Assembly (NCBI GenBank): GCA_030744635.1
Contig: JASLQE010000349.1
Span: forward strand, 1 to 11,906
DNA: 11,906 bases
Reading direction: 5' to 3'
Source: Dehalococcoidia bacterium
GTDB lineage: Bacteria; Chloroflexota; Dehalococcoidia; JACVQG01; JAHKAY01
A program made the translations under genes and the position numbers. The notes under the pieces were generated by a model. It saw only the letters and a program-made list of their open reading frames with translations. It was not told the DNA's origin and made no database searches. Positions 1 to 6,997 of this stretch are shown here, in pieces; position 1 is the first letter of the stretch; each line of letters begins with the position of its first letter.

Positions 1-150
1 CACCGGCAGGGCACCGACGGCGTATATATACTCCTCGGGCACATAGGTACACAGGTAGCCCACCACCTTACCCCCGGTGCGCTCCTTCCACTGGCGAGCG
101 CAGGAGTGGCGGTCAGCGGTTACCTGAGAGAACTTATCCCAAACGCTCAT
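1..150 (-). CDS. 2-hydroxyacyl-CoA dehydratase family subunit, N-terminal fragment
   Basis: Only the first 50 codons are in the window; the gene continues past the left edge. The start is the ATG whose complement is at 148-150, preceded by a GGAGAGGAAGG-type ribosome site. The visible segment GYLCTYVPEEYIYAVGALPV (residues 31-50) is the family signature of the HgdB/FldC/BcrC group: a backbone Cys (C34), a PEE motif and an A-x-G-x-x-P turn. In the family this Cys is one of three ligands of a [4Fe-4S] cluster in a cytoplasmic two-subunit enzyme that eliminates water from 2-hydroxyacyl-CoA, or reduces benzoyl-CoA in the Bcr relatives. The partner subunit and the ATP-dependent activator would be expected downstream, outside the window. 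Family assignment is firm; the substrate cannot be told from 50 residues. Confidence 0.85.
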   Translation of the reverse strand, partial: MSVWDKFSQVTADRHSCARQWKERTGGKVVGYLCTYVPEEYIYAVGALPV

Positions 151-182
151 AACCTTCCTCTCCTGAAAAGGCGCATCCGAAT

Positions 183-212
183 ATTGTAGCTTAGATAGGC
201 ACCCCGGGTCAA
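183..212 (-). promoter_or_regulatory. sigma70-type promoter of the left dehydratase gene
   Basis: Reading on the minus strand, TTGACC (212-207) and TACAAT (188-183) are separated by 18 bp. Transcription would begin near 176, giving a leader of about 25 nt that carries the ribosome site. Both boxes match five of six consensus positions, but this is inferred from sequence only. Confidence 0.55.
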
Positions 213-281
213 AACGCCGGCCCTCAGGCCGGTTACCCCGGTTACCAATGATTGTCCTCCCTTCCCGATAGTCACCCCGGG
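194..281. repeat. repeated 15-bp motif and tandem 9-bp repeat upstream of the dehydratase gene
   Basis: GATAGGCACCCCGGG (194-208) recurs with one mismatch as GATAGTCACCCCGGG (267-281), 73 bp apart. The first copy fills most of the spacer between the -35 and -10 boxes of the promoter at 183-212. Between them CCGGTTACC occurs twice in tandem (229-237 and 238-246). The second copy of the long motif sits in a 12-bp palindrome CACCCCGGGGTG (273-284). Spaced copies at a promoter suggest binding sites for a regulator; none is encoded nearby. Confidence 0.5.
211..233 (-). terminator. GC hairpin with short T run, possible terminator of the upstream operon
   Basis: CCGGCC (217-222), loop CTCA, GGCCGG (227-232) form a perfect 6-bp stem. 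On the minus strand it is followed by CGTTTT (216-211). It lies about 190 nt after the stop of the flavoprotein gene, and its T run overlaps the -35 box of the next promoter. The T run is only four bases, so termination would be weak. Confidence 0.35.
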
Positions 282-421
282 GTGGATAGGCCCCCCCCGG
301 GCGGACGTGACATGGACGGCTAATAGAAAGTGGCGCTCCCATCCTATCGGTATGGAGGCCAACACTCCCGCACTGAGGCCCAGCCTCCCCCACCAGGCCT
401 GGCAAGACCCGGTCCACTGGT

Positions 422-1413
422 TCATGGCGTGACTGCATACATGCCGCTCAGTTTGTGGCAGATAGCCTCGGCACCGGCAATGGTCTCCCGGACGACCTTC
501 TCCGCCATCAGGATACCCCTCACCAGCCCCGCCCCCTGACCGGAGGCTATGCTGATGAAATACGGGTTCCGGGCCTCCTTCTTCCGGCGCAGGTCCACCA
601 CCTGTGGCCAGAACTCCTCCCGCGGTGTCCCTGCCTCCAATGCCCGTAGTATGCCTTCCAGGTGTGGGCTGCGCAGCACCCGGGTGGTCTTGCCCGTGAA
701 GACCTCGGTGACCACACTATCCTCGTCACCAGCCTCCAGGACCCTCCGCTTCACCTCCGGTGAGGAATCACACTCCACCGTAGCCACGAAGCGGGTGCCC
801 ATCGGATGCCACAGGCCCCCAGGAACAGGACGGCCACCAGACCCCGCCCATCGGCGATACCACCTGCCGCCACAACGGGTATCTTCACGACATCCACCAC
901 CTGTGGCACCAAGGGGAGGGTGGCCACGCGGCCCACATGGCCCCCCGCCTCACTGCCCGAGGCCACCACCACATCCACGCCCTCCGTCTCCATGCGCCGG
1001 GCGTGTCTTACCGTGGGCACCACCGCAATCACCCTCACCCCGTGTTGCTTGAGAAAGGATACTATGGGCTGCCGGGGGTCAGCCCGGCCGGTGGTGACTA
1101 CACCCACCCCCTCCTCCACTATCACATCGGCACGGGTGCGAGCAAAGCTGGGCCCGATGGGTGTTATGTTGATCCCGAAGGGGCGGGGGGTAAGCTCCCG
1201 GGTACGCCGTATGTTAATTCGTAGCTGCTCCAGCGGCACTCCCCAGGTGGGCAATACTCCCAGCCCCCCGGAATTGGAGACAGCCGCCACCAGGGCCGGG
1301 CTGCCCACACCACCCAATGCGCCCTGGATGATGGGGTGCCGGATGCTGGCCATCCGGCACAGCTCGGTATGGAAAGGGCCGGTGTCACGATTTGCCGGAT
1401 ACGGCGAGCTCAC
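422..1413 (-). pseudogene. nitronate monooxygenase / FabK-like flavoprotein, frameshifted
   Basis: The protein is a TIM-barrel FMN enzyme of the 2-nitropropane dioxygenase / enoyl-ACP reductase II family. The first frame (GTG at 1413) carries HPIIQGALGG (residues 26-35), SNSGGLGVLP (46-55), GSEAGGH (153-159, with the family's active-site His at 159) and VAAGGIADGRG. It should continue into the conserved G-x-Q-M-G-T-R-F strand, but at about 802-804 the reading moves to another frame, where MGTRFVATVECDSS and 126 residues to 422 continue the family pattern. One base appears to be missing (CG-ATG where CAG-ATG is usual). Rejoined length is about 330 residues, normal for the family. It is the last gene of the operon, 32 bp after the DUF169 gene. 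If the shift is real, the product is truncated and probably inactive; an assembly error is the alternative. The true substrate is unknown; the mycobacterial homologue class includes IpdC. Confidence 0.82.
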
Positions 1414-1445
1414 CCGCTTTATTCTCCCTGGTGCTATGCCCTCTC

Positions 1446-2228
1446 CTACGCCTTTTTAGCCCTTTTCTCGGCTGTCTGAGGATAGGCACGCCCCAGGGCG
1501 GCGCCAGGGTCATGCTCCGCCCCGTGTATAGGGATGGGGTATCTGAGCCCTACTCCCGCAAGCTCCCTCATGCCTACCAGCGCTTTCTCCACCATAGCGG
1601 GGGGCAGCGCCAGGACCAGTTCCTCATCCAGGACCTCCCCAAACCGCCTCTCCCCGAAGCAGGGGATGGTCAATGATGGCTTTCCGGTTACATAGCACTG
1701 CGCCAGGGAATCGGAGCACGCCCCCTCACCGATGAAGTGAAACTGGTAGCGCTCGTAGTCCCTCCTTTGCAGGCCGTTCAGTATCAGCATGAGCTGCGCG
1801 GGGAGCCCGTATATGAGCACCACATCGGGGTCGAACTTACCTGCAGTCAGCGGCGCCAGGACCACTGCCTCCCCCGCGGGGATGCGGTTGTAGTCCTCCT
1901 GCTGCGCCCGTGCCAGCTCCACGGTGCCGAACCAGGTGGTGGCCAGCCGGGCCGCCTCATCGTTCTTGGACTCCTCGGTAGCCACATCCAGACCATGGAT
2001 GCGGGCGCAGCGCTCGCCAATATCGTCCTCCCTGGTGGCCCCCACCGTCCACCCCCGTGTCCTCACCAAGCCCGGGAGCTGGCAGAAGGTGAAGTGGCGG
2101 TCCAGACGCCGCACCCTGGGTATTGCGTCCAAGTCCACCTTCTTCTCCAGCCTCTTGTACGCCACTGGGAAAGTCCTCAGCCGCAGCATGCGCTCCATCT
2201 CCTGTGTAAGCTCTGCCCAGTTGCTCAA
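1446..2228 (-). CDS. DUF169 family protein
   Basis: A 260-residue protein of unknown biochemical function. The frame is open further upstream, but that part overlaps the preceding gene and does not look like family sequence. I place the start at TTG 2228, because AGGAGG lies 7 nt before it and the reading SNWAELTQEMERMLRL is a natural N-terminus. Family marks are the cysteine-rich C-terminal half, GEGACSDSLAQCYVTGKPSL (167-186), and the following TIPCFGERRFGE stretch with C190. Cys residues 49, 74, 171, 178 and 190 could bind a metal or cluster, but that is inference. There is no signal peptide or membrane segment. The gap to the upstream dehydrogenase is 40 bp and to the downstream flavoprotein 32 bp, so it is a middle gene of the operon. 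Family assignment is good; the role is unknown. Confidence 0.8.
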   Translation of the reverse strand: MSNWAELTQEMERMLRLRTFPVAYKRLEKKVDLDAIPRVRRLDRHFTFCQLPGLVRTRGWTVGATREDDIGERCARIHGLDVATEESKNDEAARLATTWFGTVELARAQQEDYNRIPAGEAVVLAPLTAGKFDPDVVLIYGLPAQLMLILNGLQRRDYERYQFHFIGEGACSDSLAQCYVTGKPSLTIPCFGERRFGEVLDEELVLALPPAMVEKALVGMRELAGVGLRYPIPIHGAEHDPGAALGRAYPQTAEKRAKKA

Positions 2229-2268
2229 TTCAGCTCCTCCTATCCATAGCTTGCGGTTTCCTCCCGTC

Positions 2269-3288
2269 CTACTTTGGCCCCCCCAGCCAGGCCGAGGGCA
2301 GGGGCAGTTCCTTGACGGTGATAAGCCCCGGTGGGGCCGCCAGCACCCGGGGTATGGCGCTGGCCACCACGCCCACGGTGCCGGGTTCGCCGTGCACACA
2401 AGGGGATATGGTCATATGGATGGGGGGGGTCCCGTCTATGTGGACCTCGTCCCGCTCATCGGGAGCGCCCAGATATGCTTCGAACTCCAGCACTATGACG
2501 TCCTCACCCCGCCGGGTGCCCCGCGCCACCTGCCGCATCCCGGCCACCTGTCCGGCCTCCACCCGGATTTTCGGGCTACACACGGGGGCGGTGGCCAAAA
2601 CGGGTTGGGGTAGGCCAGCCTGGATGCTATCTATCTCCCAGCCGACGGCGGCGGCAAACAGGCCGATGGACTGCTCCAGCCCCACATGCCCGGTGACAGT
2701 CCTTTCTTCTACGGCCTGTGCGAACCCCTCCGGGGTTAGCCCGGCCCCCACCTTTTTCTGAAAGGCCTGGCGACGCCCGGAGGCGTCTATCGCCCGTTTC
2801 ATCCTGATGACCTTGATCTCAGAGCAGGCGCTGCTGAGGACAATGGGGAGGGTATCCATGAGAAAACCGGGGTTGATGCCGGTGCCCAGCACGCTCACCC
2901 CATGCCGTTGGGCCAGGCCGTCAAGCTCCTCGGCCAGCCCCGGCTCCGTCAAATAGGGATATCCCAGCTCCTCGCAGGTGGACACCACATTTATGTCATG
3001 TTCCACCAGGGCCTGTAGCTGCGCAAAGACAGGCCTGAAGTAGGAGCCGGTGGCGTGCACGGCCACCTCTGCCCCCCTGCCGTGGAGGCCTCTCTCTGCA
3101 TCAGTAGCTACCACAACCCCCAGTCGTCTGCCTGTCCCCAGCACTTCTCCCAAGTCACGGCCTGCCTTGGCCGGGTCGGAGTCCACAGCGGCCACTACCT
3201 CTATACCCGGTTTGCCCACCAGGAAACGGGCGATGTGCCTGCCGATTTCGCCTACTCCGAATAGGGCCACCCTGACAGGTTCTCTCAT
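2269..3288 (-). CDS. 2,4-diaminopentanoate dehydrogenase-like NAD(P)-dependent oxidoreductase
   Basis: A 339-residue two-domain protein of the dihydrodipicolinate-reductase-like superfamily. The N-terminal Rossmann fold begins VALFGVGEIG with G11-x-G13-x-x-G16, followed by an acidic residue after the second strand (VVAAVDSDPA, 31-40). STCEEL (103-108) and GTGINPGFLMD (135-145) are typical of the group with 2,4-diaminopentanoate dehydrogenase (Ord) of ornithine fermentation. Such enzymes carry out NAD(P)-linked oxidative deamination or the reverse. The start is ATG 3288, with GGAGG 6 nt upstream; a longer open frame to 3330 is unlikely because it overlaps the preceding gene. Its ATG overlaps the aminotransferase TGA (ATGA), implying translational coupling. 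An 8-G run at 2422-2429 is read in frame. The actual substrate is not certain; no ornithine aminomutase or thiolase partner is present. Confidence 0.78.
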   Translation of the reverse strand: MREPVRVALFGVGEIGRHIARFLVGKPGIEVVAAVDSDPAKAGRDLGEVLGTGRRLGVVVATDAERGLHGRGAEVAVHATGSYFRPVFAQLQALVEHDINVVSTCEELGYPYLTEPGLAEELDGLAQRHGVSVLGTGINPGFLMDTLPIVLSSACSEIKVIRMKRAIDASGRRQAFQKKVGAGLTPEGFAQAVEERTVTGHVGLEQSIGLFAAAVGWEIDSIQAGLPQPVLATAPVCSPKIRVEAGQVAGMRQVARGTRRGEDVIVLEFEAYLGAPDERDEVHIDGTPPIHMTISPCVHGEPGTVGVVASAIPRVLAAPPGLITVKELPLPSAWLGGPK

Positions 3289-4610
3289 CCTGCTCCTCCA
3301 GATTTGACGCTTTGGGCGAAGCCGCGGCACTCCGCCACCAGCCGGTCTATGTCCTCCTCGGTGTGGGCCACCGAGAGCATGAGATGGATGCTGCCGGGGC
3401 CGATGAATACGATGCCGCGCTCCAGCAGGTATGAAAATAGGCCCGCGGTAAGTTCCCGGTTGCGGGTACGGCTGGCGGTGCGGATATCCGTGGGGTACTC
3501 CTGCGTGAAATGGACGCCGATGAGTGAGCCTACGCCGGTGATGTAAGCCTTCACCCCACCCTCCTCAAAGGCTGCGACCAGGCCACGGCGGGCACGCTCC
3601 CCCAGCCTGTTCAGGTAGGGATATATCTCCTCCCGGCGCTCGTCCAGCTCCCGCAGGGCCACCGCGCCAGCCCGGGTGGCCAGCGGGTTACCAGCATAGG
3701 TGCCGCCGTGGAACACCCGCTCCTGCTTCTTCGGATAGCGTTCGGGGTCCATTAGCCCCATCACCTGCAGCCGGCCCCCCACGGCACCCGCGGGCAGACT
3801 GCCACCCCCCACTATCTTTCCCATTACGGTTATGTCTGGCGTGACCCCATAAAGCTCCTGGCCGCCGCCGGGGGCCAAACGGAAGCCGGTAATCACCTCG
3901 TCGAATATCAGCAACGCCCCCGTCTCATCGCAGACCTGTCGCAGCCCGCTCAGGAACTCGGTAGAGGCGGGAATACACCCGGCACCGCCCTGAACCGGTT
4001 CCACCACCACCGCGGCCACCGTGGCATCACGCAACCGGCGCTGCGCCGTCTCCAAGTCGTTGAAGGGTAGCACCAGGGTATCCTGCTGAGCACCCGGGGT
4101 AATGCCCGCTGAGTCCGGCTGTTCCAGGGGCCAGCTTACGCCAGTATGCAGGGCATCGTAGCTGCCGTGCCACCCCCCCTCGAACTTGGCTATCCGGTCC
4201 CGTCCCGTATAGGCCCGGGCCAGCCGGGCAGCAAACACATTGGCCTCAGTGCCGCTGTTGGTGAGCCGCACTATATCCACACCGGGCACCATCTTCACTA
4301 TCTGCCTGGCGTGCTCCACCTCCCAGGGGTGGCTGTAGCCCATATGGGCACCGGCCTCCGCCTGCTCCTGGATAGCCCGCACGATGGGAGGGTAGCAGTG
4401 TCCCAGAATCAGCGCCCCGTGGCCCACCCAGTAATCGGTGTACTCATTGCCGTCCACATCGTAGAGACGGCTGCCGCGAGCGTGGTCTACATAGAAAGGG
4501 TAGGGGGGTAAGTTGCGGATGATGTAGGTGACACCTCCGGGGTACACCTGCTTGGCCCTCTCAAAGAGCTCCCGGGAGCGGGGAGTACGGCTAATGTATT
4601 CCTGTGACAT
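3285..4610 (-). CDS. class III PLP aminotransferase, glutamate-1-semialdehyde aminomutase-like
   Basis: A 441-residue fold-type I enzyme. Recognised elements are DVDGNEYTDYWVGHGALILG (51-70), NSGTEAN (118-124, cofactor phosphate loop), the PLP-ring aspartate D237 in IFDEVITGFR, the Schiff-base lysine K265 in VMGKIVGGGSLPAGA, and T304 in HGGTYAGNPLA. The overall pattern resembles glutamate-1-semialdehyde 2,1-aminomutase (HemL), but no other haem genes are near. It more probably acts on an amino acid or amine as an aminotransferase or aminomutase in the local catabolic pathway. The start ATG 4610 has a GGGGGA site upstream. It is first in the operon and overlaps the dehydrogenase by 4 bp, suggesting that both act on the same amino-bearing intermediate. 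All key residues are intact. HemL function cannot be excluded without phylogeny. Confidence 0.85.
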   Translation of the reverse strand: MSQEYISRTPRSRELFERAKQVYPGGVTYIIRNLPPYPFYVDHARGSRLYDVDGNEYTDYWVGHGALILGHCYPPIVRAIQEQAEAGAHMGYSHPWEVEHARQIVKMVPGVDIVRLTNSGTEANVFAARLARAYTGRDRIAKFEGGWHGSYDALHTGVSWPLEQPDSAGITPGAQQDTLVLPFNDLETAQRRLRDATVAAVVVEPVQGGAGCIPASTEFLSGLRQVCDETGALLIFDEVITGFRLAPGGGQELYGVTPDITVMGKIVGGGSLPAGAVGGRLQVMGLMDPERYPKKQERVFHGGTYAGNPLATRAGAVALRELDERREEIYPYLNRLGERARRGLVAAFEEGGVKAYITGVGSLIGVHFTQEYPTDIRTASRTRNRELTAGLFSYLLERGIVFIGPGSIHLMLSVAHTEEDIDRLVAECRGFAQSVKSGGAG

Positions 4611-4625
4611 CTTTGTTCCCCCAAG

Positions 4626-4651
4626 GACGAATTGCCCTGACGAATTGCCCT
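4626..4651. repeat. perfect 13-bp tandem duplication in the aminotransferase leader
   Basis: GACGAATTGCCCT occurs twice with no gap (4626-4638 and 4639-4651). It fills the space between the predicted -10 box (4653-4658) and the ribosome site, so it spans the likely transcription start. It may be an operator or a recent slippage duplication. Confidence 0.85.
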
Positions 4652-4652
4652 A

Positions 4653-4681
4653 ATGATATACTGCCCGCCGCCCGCCGCCAA
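4653..4681 (-). promoter_or_regulatory. possible promoter of the aminotransferase operon
   Basis: On the minus strand TTGGCG (4681-4676) and TATCAT (4658-4653) are 17 bp apart. The -10 box matches five of six positions; the -35 box is weaker. Transcription would start near 4646, about 36 nt before the ATG. Confidence 0.4.
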
Positions 4682-4709
4682 GGGCACAAGAACACTTCAC
4701 CCCGGACCA

Positions 4710-5787
4710 TCAGGACACTGGGGTTAACCAGGTGCCAGGAGGACTGACGCTAAGATAACATCCGGGCAGGAAACAATATGGTGCCTGGGGGAAACCTCCA
4801 GGCCCCGTCCGTATCCAGGGCGCGTAGAGCGCCTCGTCCCGATAGAAACAGACACCGGCTGATTCCGGCTGAAACTCTCCGCTCGGTTCCAGGCTCTTAA
4901 AGTGCTTGATCTTATTGAGGGCCTCCTCAAAATCGATGTGGAGCTTGTGGAAGGCCTCTCGGGCACCCAGGTCCTCCCGGTCGCGGATAAACACCGTGCC
5001 CCTCTCCTCAGACTTGTAGCTGATATTGGTGCCCATGGTATGGTAGGTCACCAGGGGCATGACCCCGGTAAGCCCCACCTGCTCATATACCATACGGCGG
5101 CACATCTTACCCATGACGATGGCGTCCATGGGTAAGATGGCAGATGGCCTTGGCCAGCAGCCGCACCTCCTCCTTCAGGTCCTCGGGTGGCACCGCCTTG
5201 GTAACTATCCCCGCCTGCTCCGCCTCCTCGCCGTTTATGGTGCGGCCAGTGATTAGGAGCTCCGTAATCTTCTTGGTGTGTCCCGATAGAATCTCCAGGG
5301 GGATGTAGGGCATGCCGCCGAAGGCCAGCCGCTGCCCCCGATGGCAGAAGAGGGCGTTACTGGCGGCGATGGAGATATCGCAGCTCTCAGTTATATACAT
5401 CCCGGCCTCAATACACCAGCCGTGAATCTGGGCCATGGTCACCTTGTGACAGTTCAGCATCGCCCGGGGCATGCCCAGTAGCTGCTCATCGTCTATCCGC
5501 AGCCGTGTGGCCTGTGGCGGCCTCACCCCTGGCCCCCCGCCATAGACCCGGTAGACCATGGACAGGTCAAAACCGGCGGAGAAGGATGTGCCCCGGCCTC
5601 GGAAGATGACTACTTTGACATCGTCATCGTCATTGGCTCGGCTGATAGCCGCCTAAATCTCTCCGGTGACCTCATCAGGGCCGATGCTGATGGCATTACG
5701 CTTCTCGGGCCGGTTCAGCGTAATGTAGAGGATGTTGGGGGTCTCGGTATCCTTCTCGTAGAGGAGTGTCCTGTACTCCGTTGCCAT
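4710..5787 (-). pseudogene. enoyl-CoA hydratase/isomerase (crotonase) family, interrupted by TAG and a frameshift
   Basis: Start ATG 5787 with GGAGG 8 nt upstream. The N-terminus ITLNRPEKRNAIS (22-34) is a textbook crotonase beginning. Codon 45 is TAG (5655-5653), then the same frame resumes with the oxyanion-hole segment RGRGTSFSAGFDLS (63-76) and the second loop IHGWCIEAG (121-129). At about 5130, after AICHLT, the reading changes frame to MDAIVMGKMCRRMVYEQVGL; one base too many (or two too few) sits in CTTACCCATGG. The last part, to 4710, has about 50 residues after KHFKS with little family character, so the natural stop may also be lost. Reconstructed length is about 358 residues against roughly 260 for a typical crotonase. 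Reinitiation at M77 (5559) could make a partial protein lacking the N-terminus. In mycobacteria one crotonase of this fold, EchA20, hydrolyses a steroid ring; the specificity here is unknown. Confidence 0.82.
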
Positions 5788-5855
5788 TGCCTGGTCCTCC
5801 TTTCCGTACTGAACTACCATATCCCGCGTAAACGGACTCCCCTTACCTCAGAGCC

Positions 5856-5884
5856 ATTATAAGCCGGGGCGGATCGCAGTGAAA
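5856..5884 (-). promoter_or_regulatory. promoter of the crotonase gene
   Basis: A perfect TATAAT on the minus strand (5861-5856) has TTTCAC (5884-5879) 17 bp upstream. The -35 box is poor. The start would be near 5849, about 60 nt before the ATG. Confidence 0.45.
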
Positions 5885-5901
5885 GGGTGCCGGCGGCCCG
5901 G

Positions 5902-5931
5902 TTGCGCCCCCCCCGCTGGATATTCTATTAT
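5902..5931 (+). promoter_or_regulatory. promoter of the 2-hydroxyacid dehydrogenase gene
   Basis: TTGCGC (5902-5907), an 18-bp spacer containing a C-tract, and TATTAT (5926-5931) precede the ATG at 5969 by about 30 nt of leader. It lies back to back with the crotonase promoter in a 181-bp divergent gap. Confidence 0.45.
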
Positions 5932-5968
5932 CCCTGGTAATCATTCAGTCTGCGGAAAGGAGCGAGCC

Positions 5969-6979
5969 ATGGTTTGGCTGGTGGTAAAGACCAGGTCCGG
6001 GGCGTTCCCGGGGTGGGACACTCCCTACGAAGAAGAGGCGATTGCCGCCACCGGGGGCCGGCTATTGAGGCAGGACTGCCCCACCGAGAACGCCCTCATT
6101 GACGCCTGCGGCCAGGCGGATGCCATCATCACTGCAAACGAGCCTTTCACAGCCAGGGTTATAGACTCACTGGAGCGCTGCCGCCTCATCGCAAACTGCA
6201 AGACGGGCTACGATAATGTAGCCCTGGAGGCGGCCACCCGACGGGGTGTGCTCGTGAGCAATGTTCCCAACTACGGGGTGGATGAGGTGTCCACCCACGC
6301 CATGGCCCTGCTCCTGGCCTGCGCCCGCAAGCTCTTGCAATACGACACCGCCACACGGGAGGGGAAGTGGATGATAGTTCTGCCCCCGGTGCACCGGCTG
6401 GCGGGGCAGACCCTGGGCATAATCGGCCTGGGGCGCATAGGAAGGGCGCTGGTGCCCAAGGCACGGGCCTTCGGGATGCGGGTGCTGGGGTATTCCCCCA
6501 GTTTGTCGCCGAATAAAGCTAAGGGGCTGGGAGTGGAGATGGTGGGGCTGGAGCGGCTACTGCGGGAATCGGACTTCGTCTCCCTGCATACCTCCCTCAC
6601 TCCGCAGAAGCACCGCATGCTGCGGCTGGAGCACTTCCGCCTCATGAGACCCACTGCCTACCTGATAAACACCGCCCGGGGTCAACTGGTGGACGAGGCG
6701 GACCTCTACACGGCACTCACAGAGGGCATCATCGCCGGGGCGGGGCTGGATGTCCTGGATACCATAGACCCCACCCCACCCAACCCCGATAACCCGCTGC
6801 TCAAGCTGCCCAATGTAATCTTCAGCGCCCACTCTGCCCACTACTCCGCCGAGGCCTTCGCCTACCTGGTGCGCCGCCCCGCAGAGGAGGTGGCCAAGGT
6901 GCTGAATGGCGGCCTGCCGGATAACCTGGTGAACCCGGAGGCGAAAGAAGCCTATTTCGCCCGCTGGGGCGGGGGGTGA
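5969..6979 (+). CDS. D-isomer-specific 2-hydroxyacid dehydrogenase (CtBP/phosphoglycerate dehydrogenase-like)
   Basis: A 336-residue NAD-dependent enzyme interconverting 2-oxo and (R)-2-hydroxy acids. The catalytic-domain entry motif is CKTGYDNV (77-84). The nucleotide-binding glycines are G153-L-G155-R-I-G158 in LGIIGLGRIGRA. The substrate-binding arginine is R237 in NTARGQLVDEADL, and the catalytic histidine is H288 in FSAHSAHYS. The usual E-P motif reads I-D-P here (D267), so the Glu that assists the His seems replaced by Asp. I use ATG 5969, with AAAGGAG 6 nt upstream, not the earlier in-frame ATG at 5879, which would add 30 unrelated residues. It stands alone on the plus strand, divergent from the crotonase and convergent with the CaiB gene 16 bp away. 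In Fld/Had-type pathways such an enzyme makes the 2-hydroxy acid for the dehydratase; serA function is possible but no C-terminal ACT domain is present. Confidence 0.85.
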   Translation: MVWLVVKTRSGAFPGWDTPYEEEAIAATGGRLLRQDCPTENALIDACGQADAIITANEPFTARVIDSLERCRLIANCKTGYDNVALEAATRRGVLVSNVPNYGVDEVSTHAMALLLACARKLLQYDTATREGKWMIVLPPVHRLAGQTLGIIGLGRIGRALVPKARAFGMRVLGYSPSLSPNKAKGLGVEMVGLERLLRESDFVSLHTSLTPQKHRMLRLEHFRLMRPTAYLINTARGQLVDEADLYTALTEGIIAGAGLDVLDTIDPTPPNPDNPLLKLPNVIFSAHSAHYSAEAFAYLVRRPAEEVAKVLNGGLPDNLVNPEAKEAYFARWGGG

Positions 6980-6997
6980 GGGGTAGCTTTATCCCCT
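6979..6997. terminator. small hairpin between convergent genes
   Basis: AGGGG (6979-6983) and CCCCT (6993-6997) pair across a 9-nt loop in the 16-bp gap between the two stop codons. There is no clear T run on either strand, so a shared terminator is only a possibility. Confidence 0.2.

Noticed and set aside
806..1459. Long plus-strand open frame opposite the flavoprotein gene
   Set aside because: It is rich in Thr, Arg, Pro and Ser and shows no family motif; it is the antisense shadow of a GC-rich gene with clear conserved motifs.
1924..2613. 229-residue plus-strand open frame across the DUF169 and dehydrogenase genes
   Set aside because: It crosses two real genes antisense, has no ribosome site and low-complexity composition.
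3285..4610. Naming the aminotransferase hemL
   Set aside because: Motifs are shared by the whole class III group and no other tetrapyrrole gene is nearby.
5653..5655. TAG in the crotonase gene read as pyrrolysine
   Set aside because: The position is not catalytic in the crotonase family, the gene also has a frameshift, and no pyl genes or methylamine methyltransferases are in the window.
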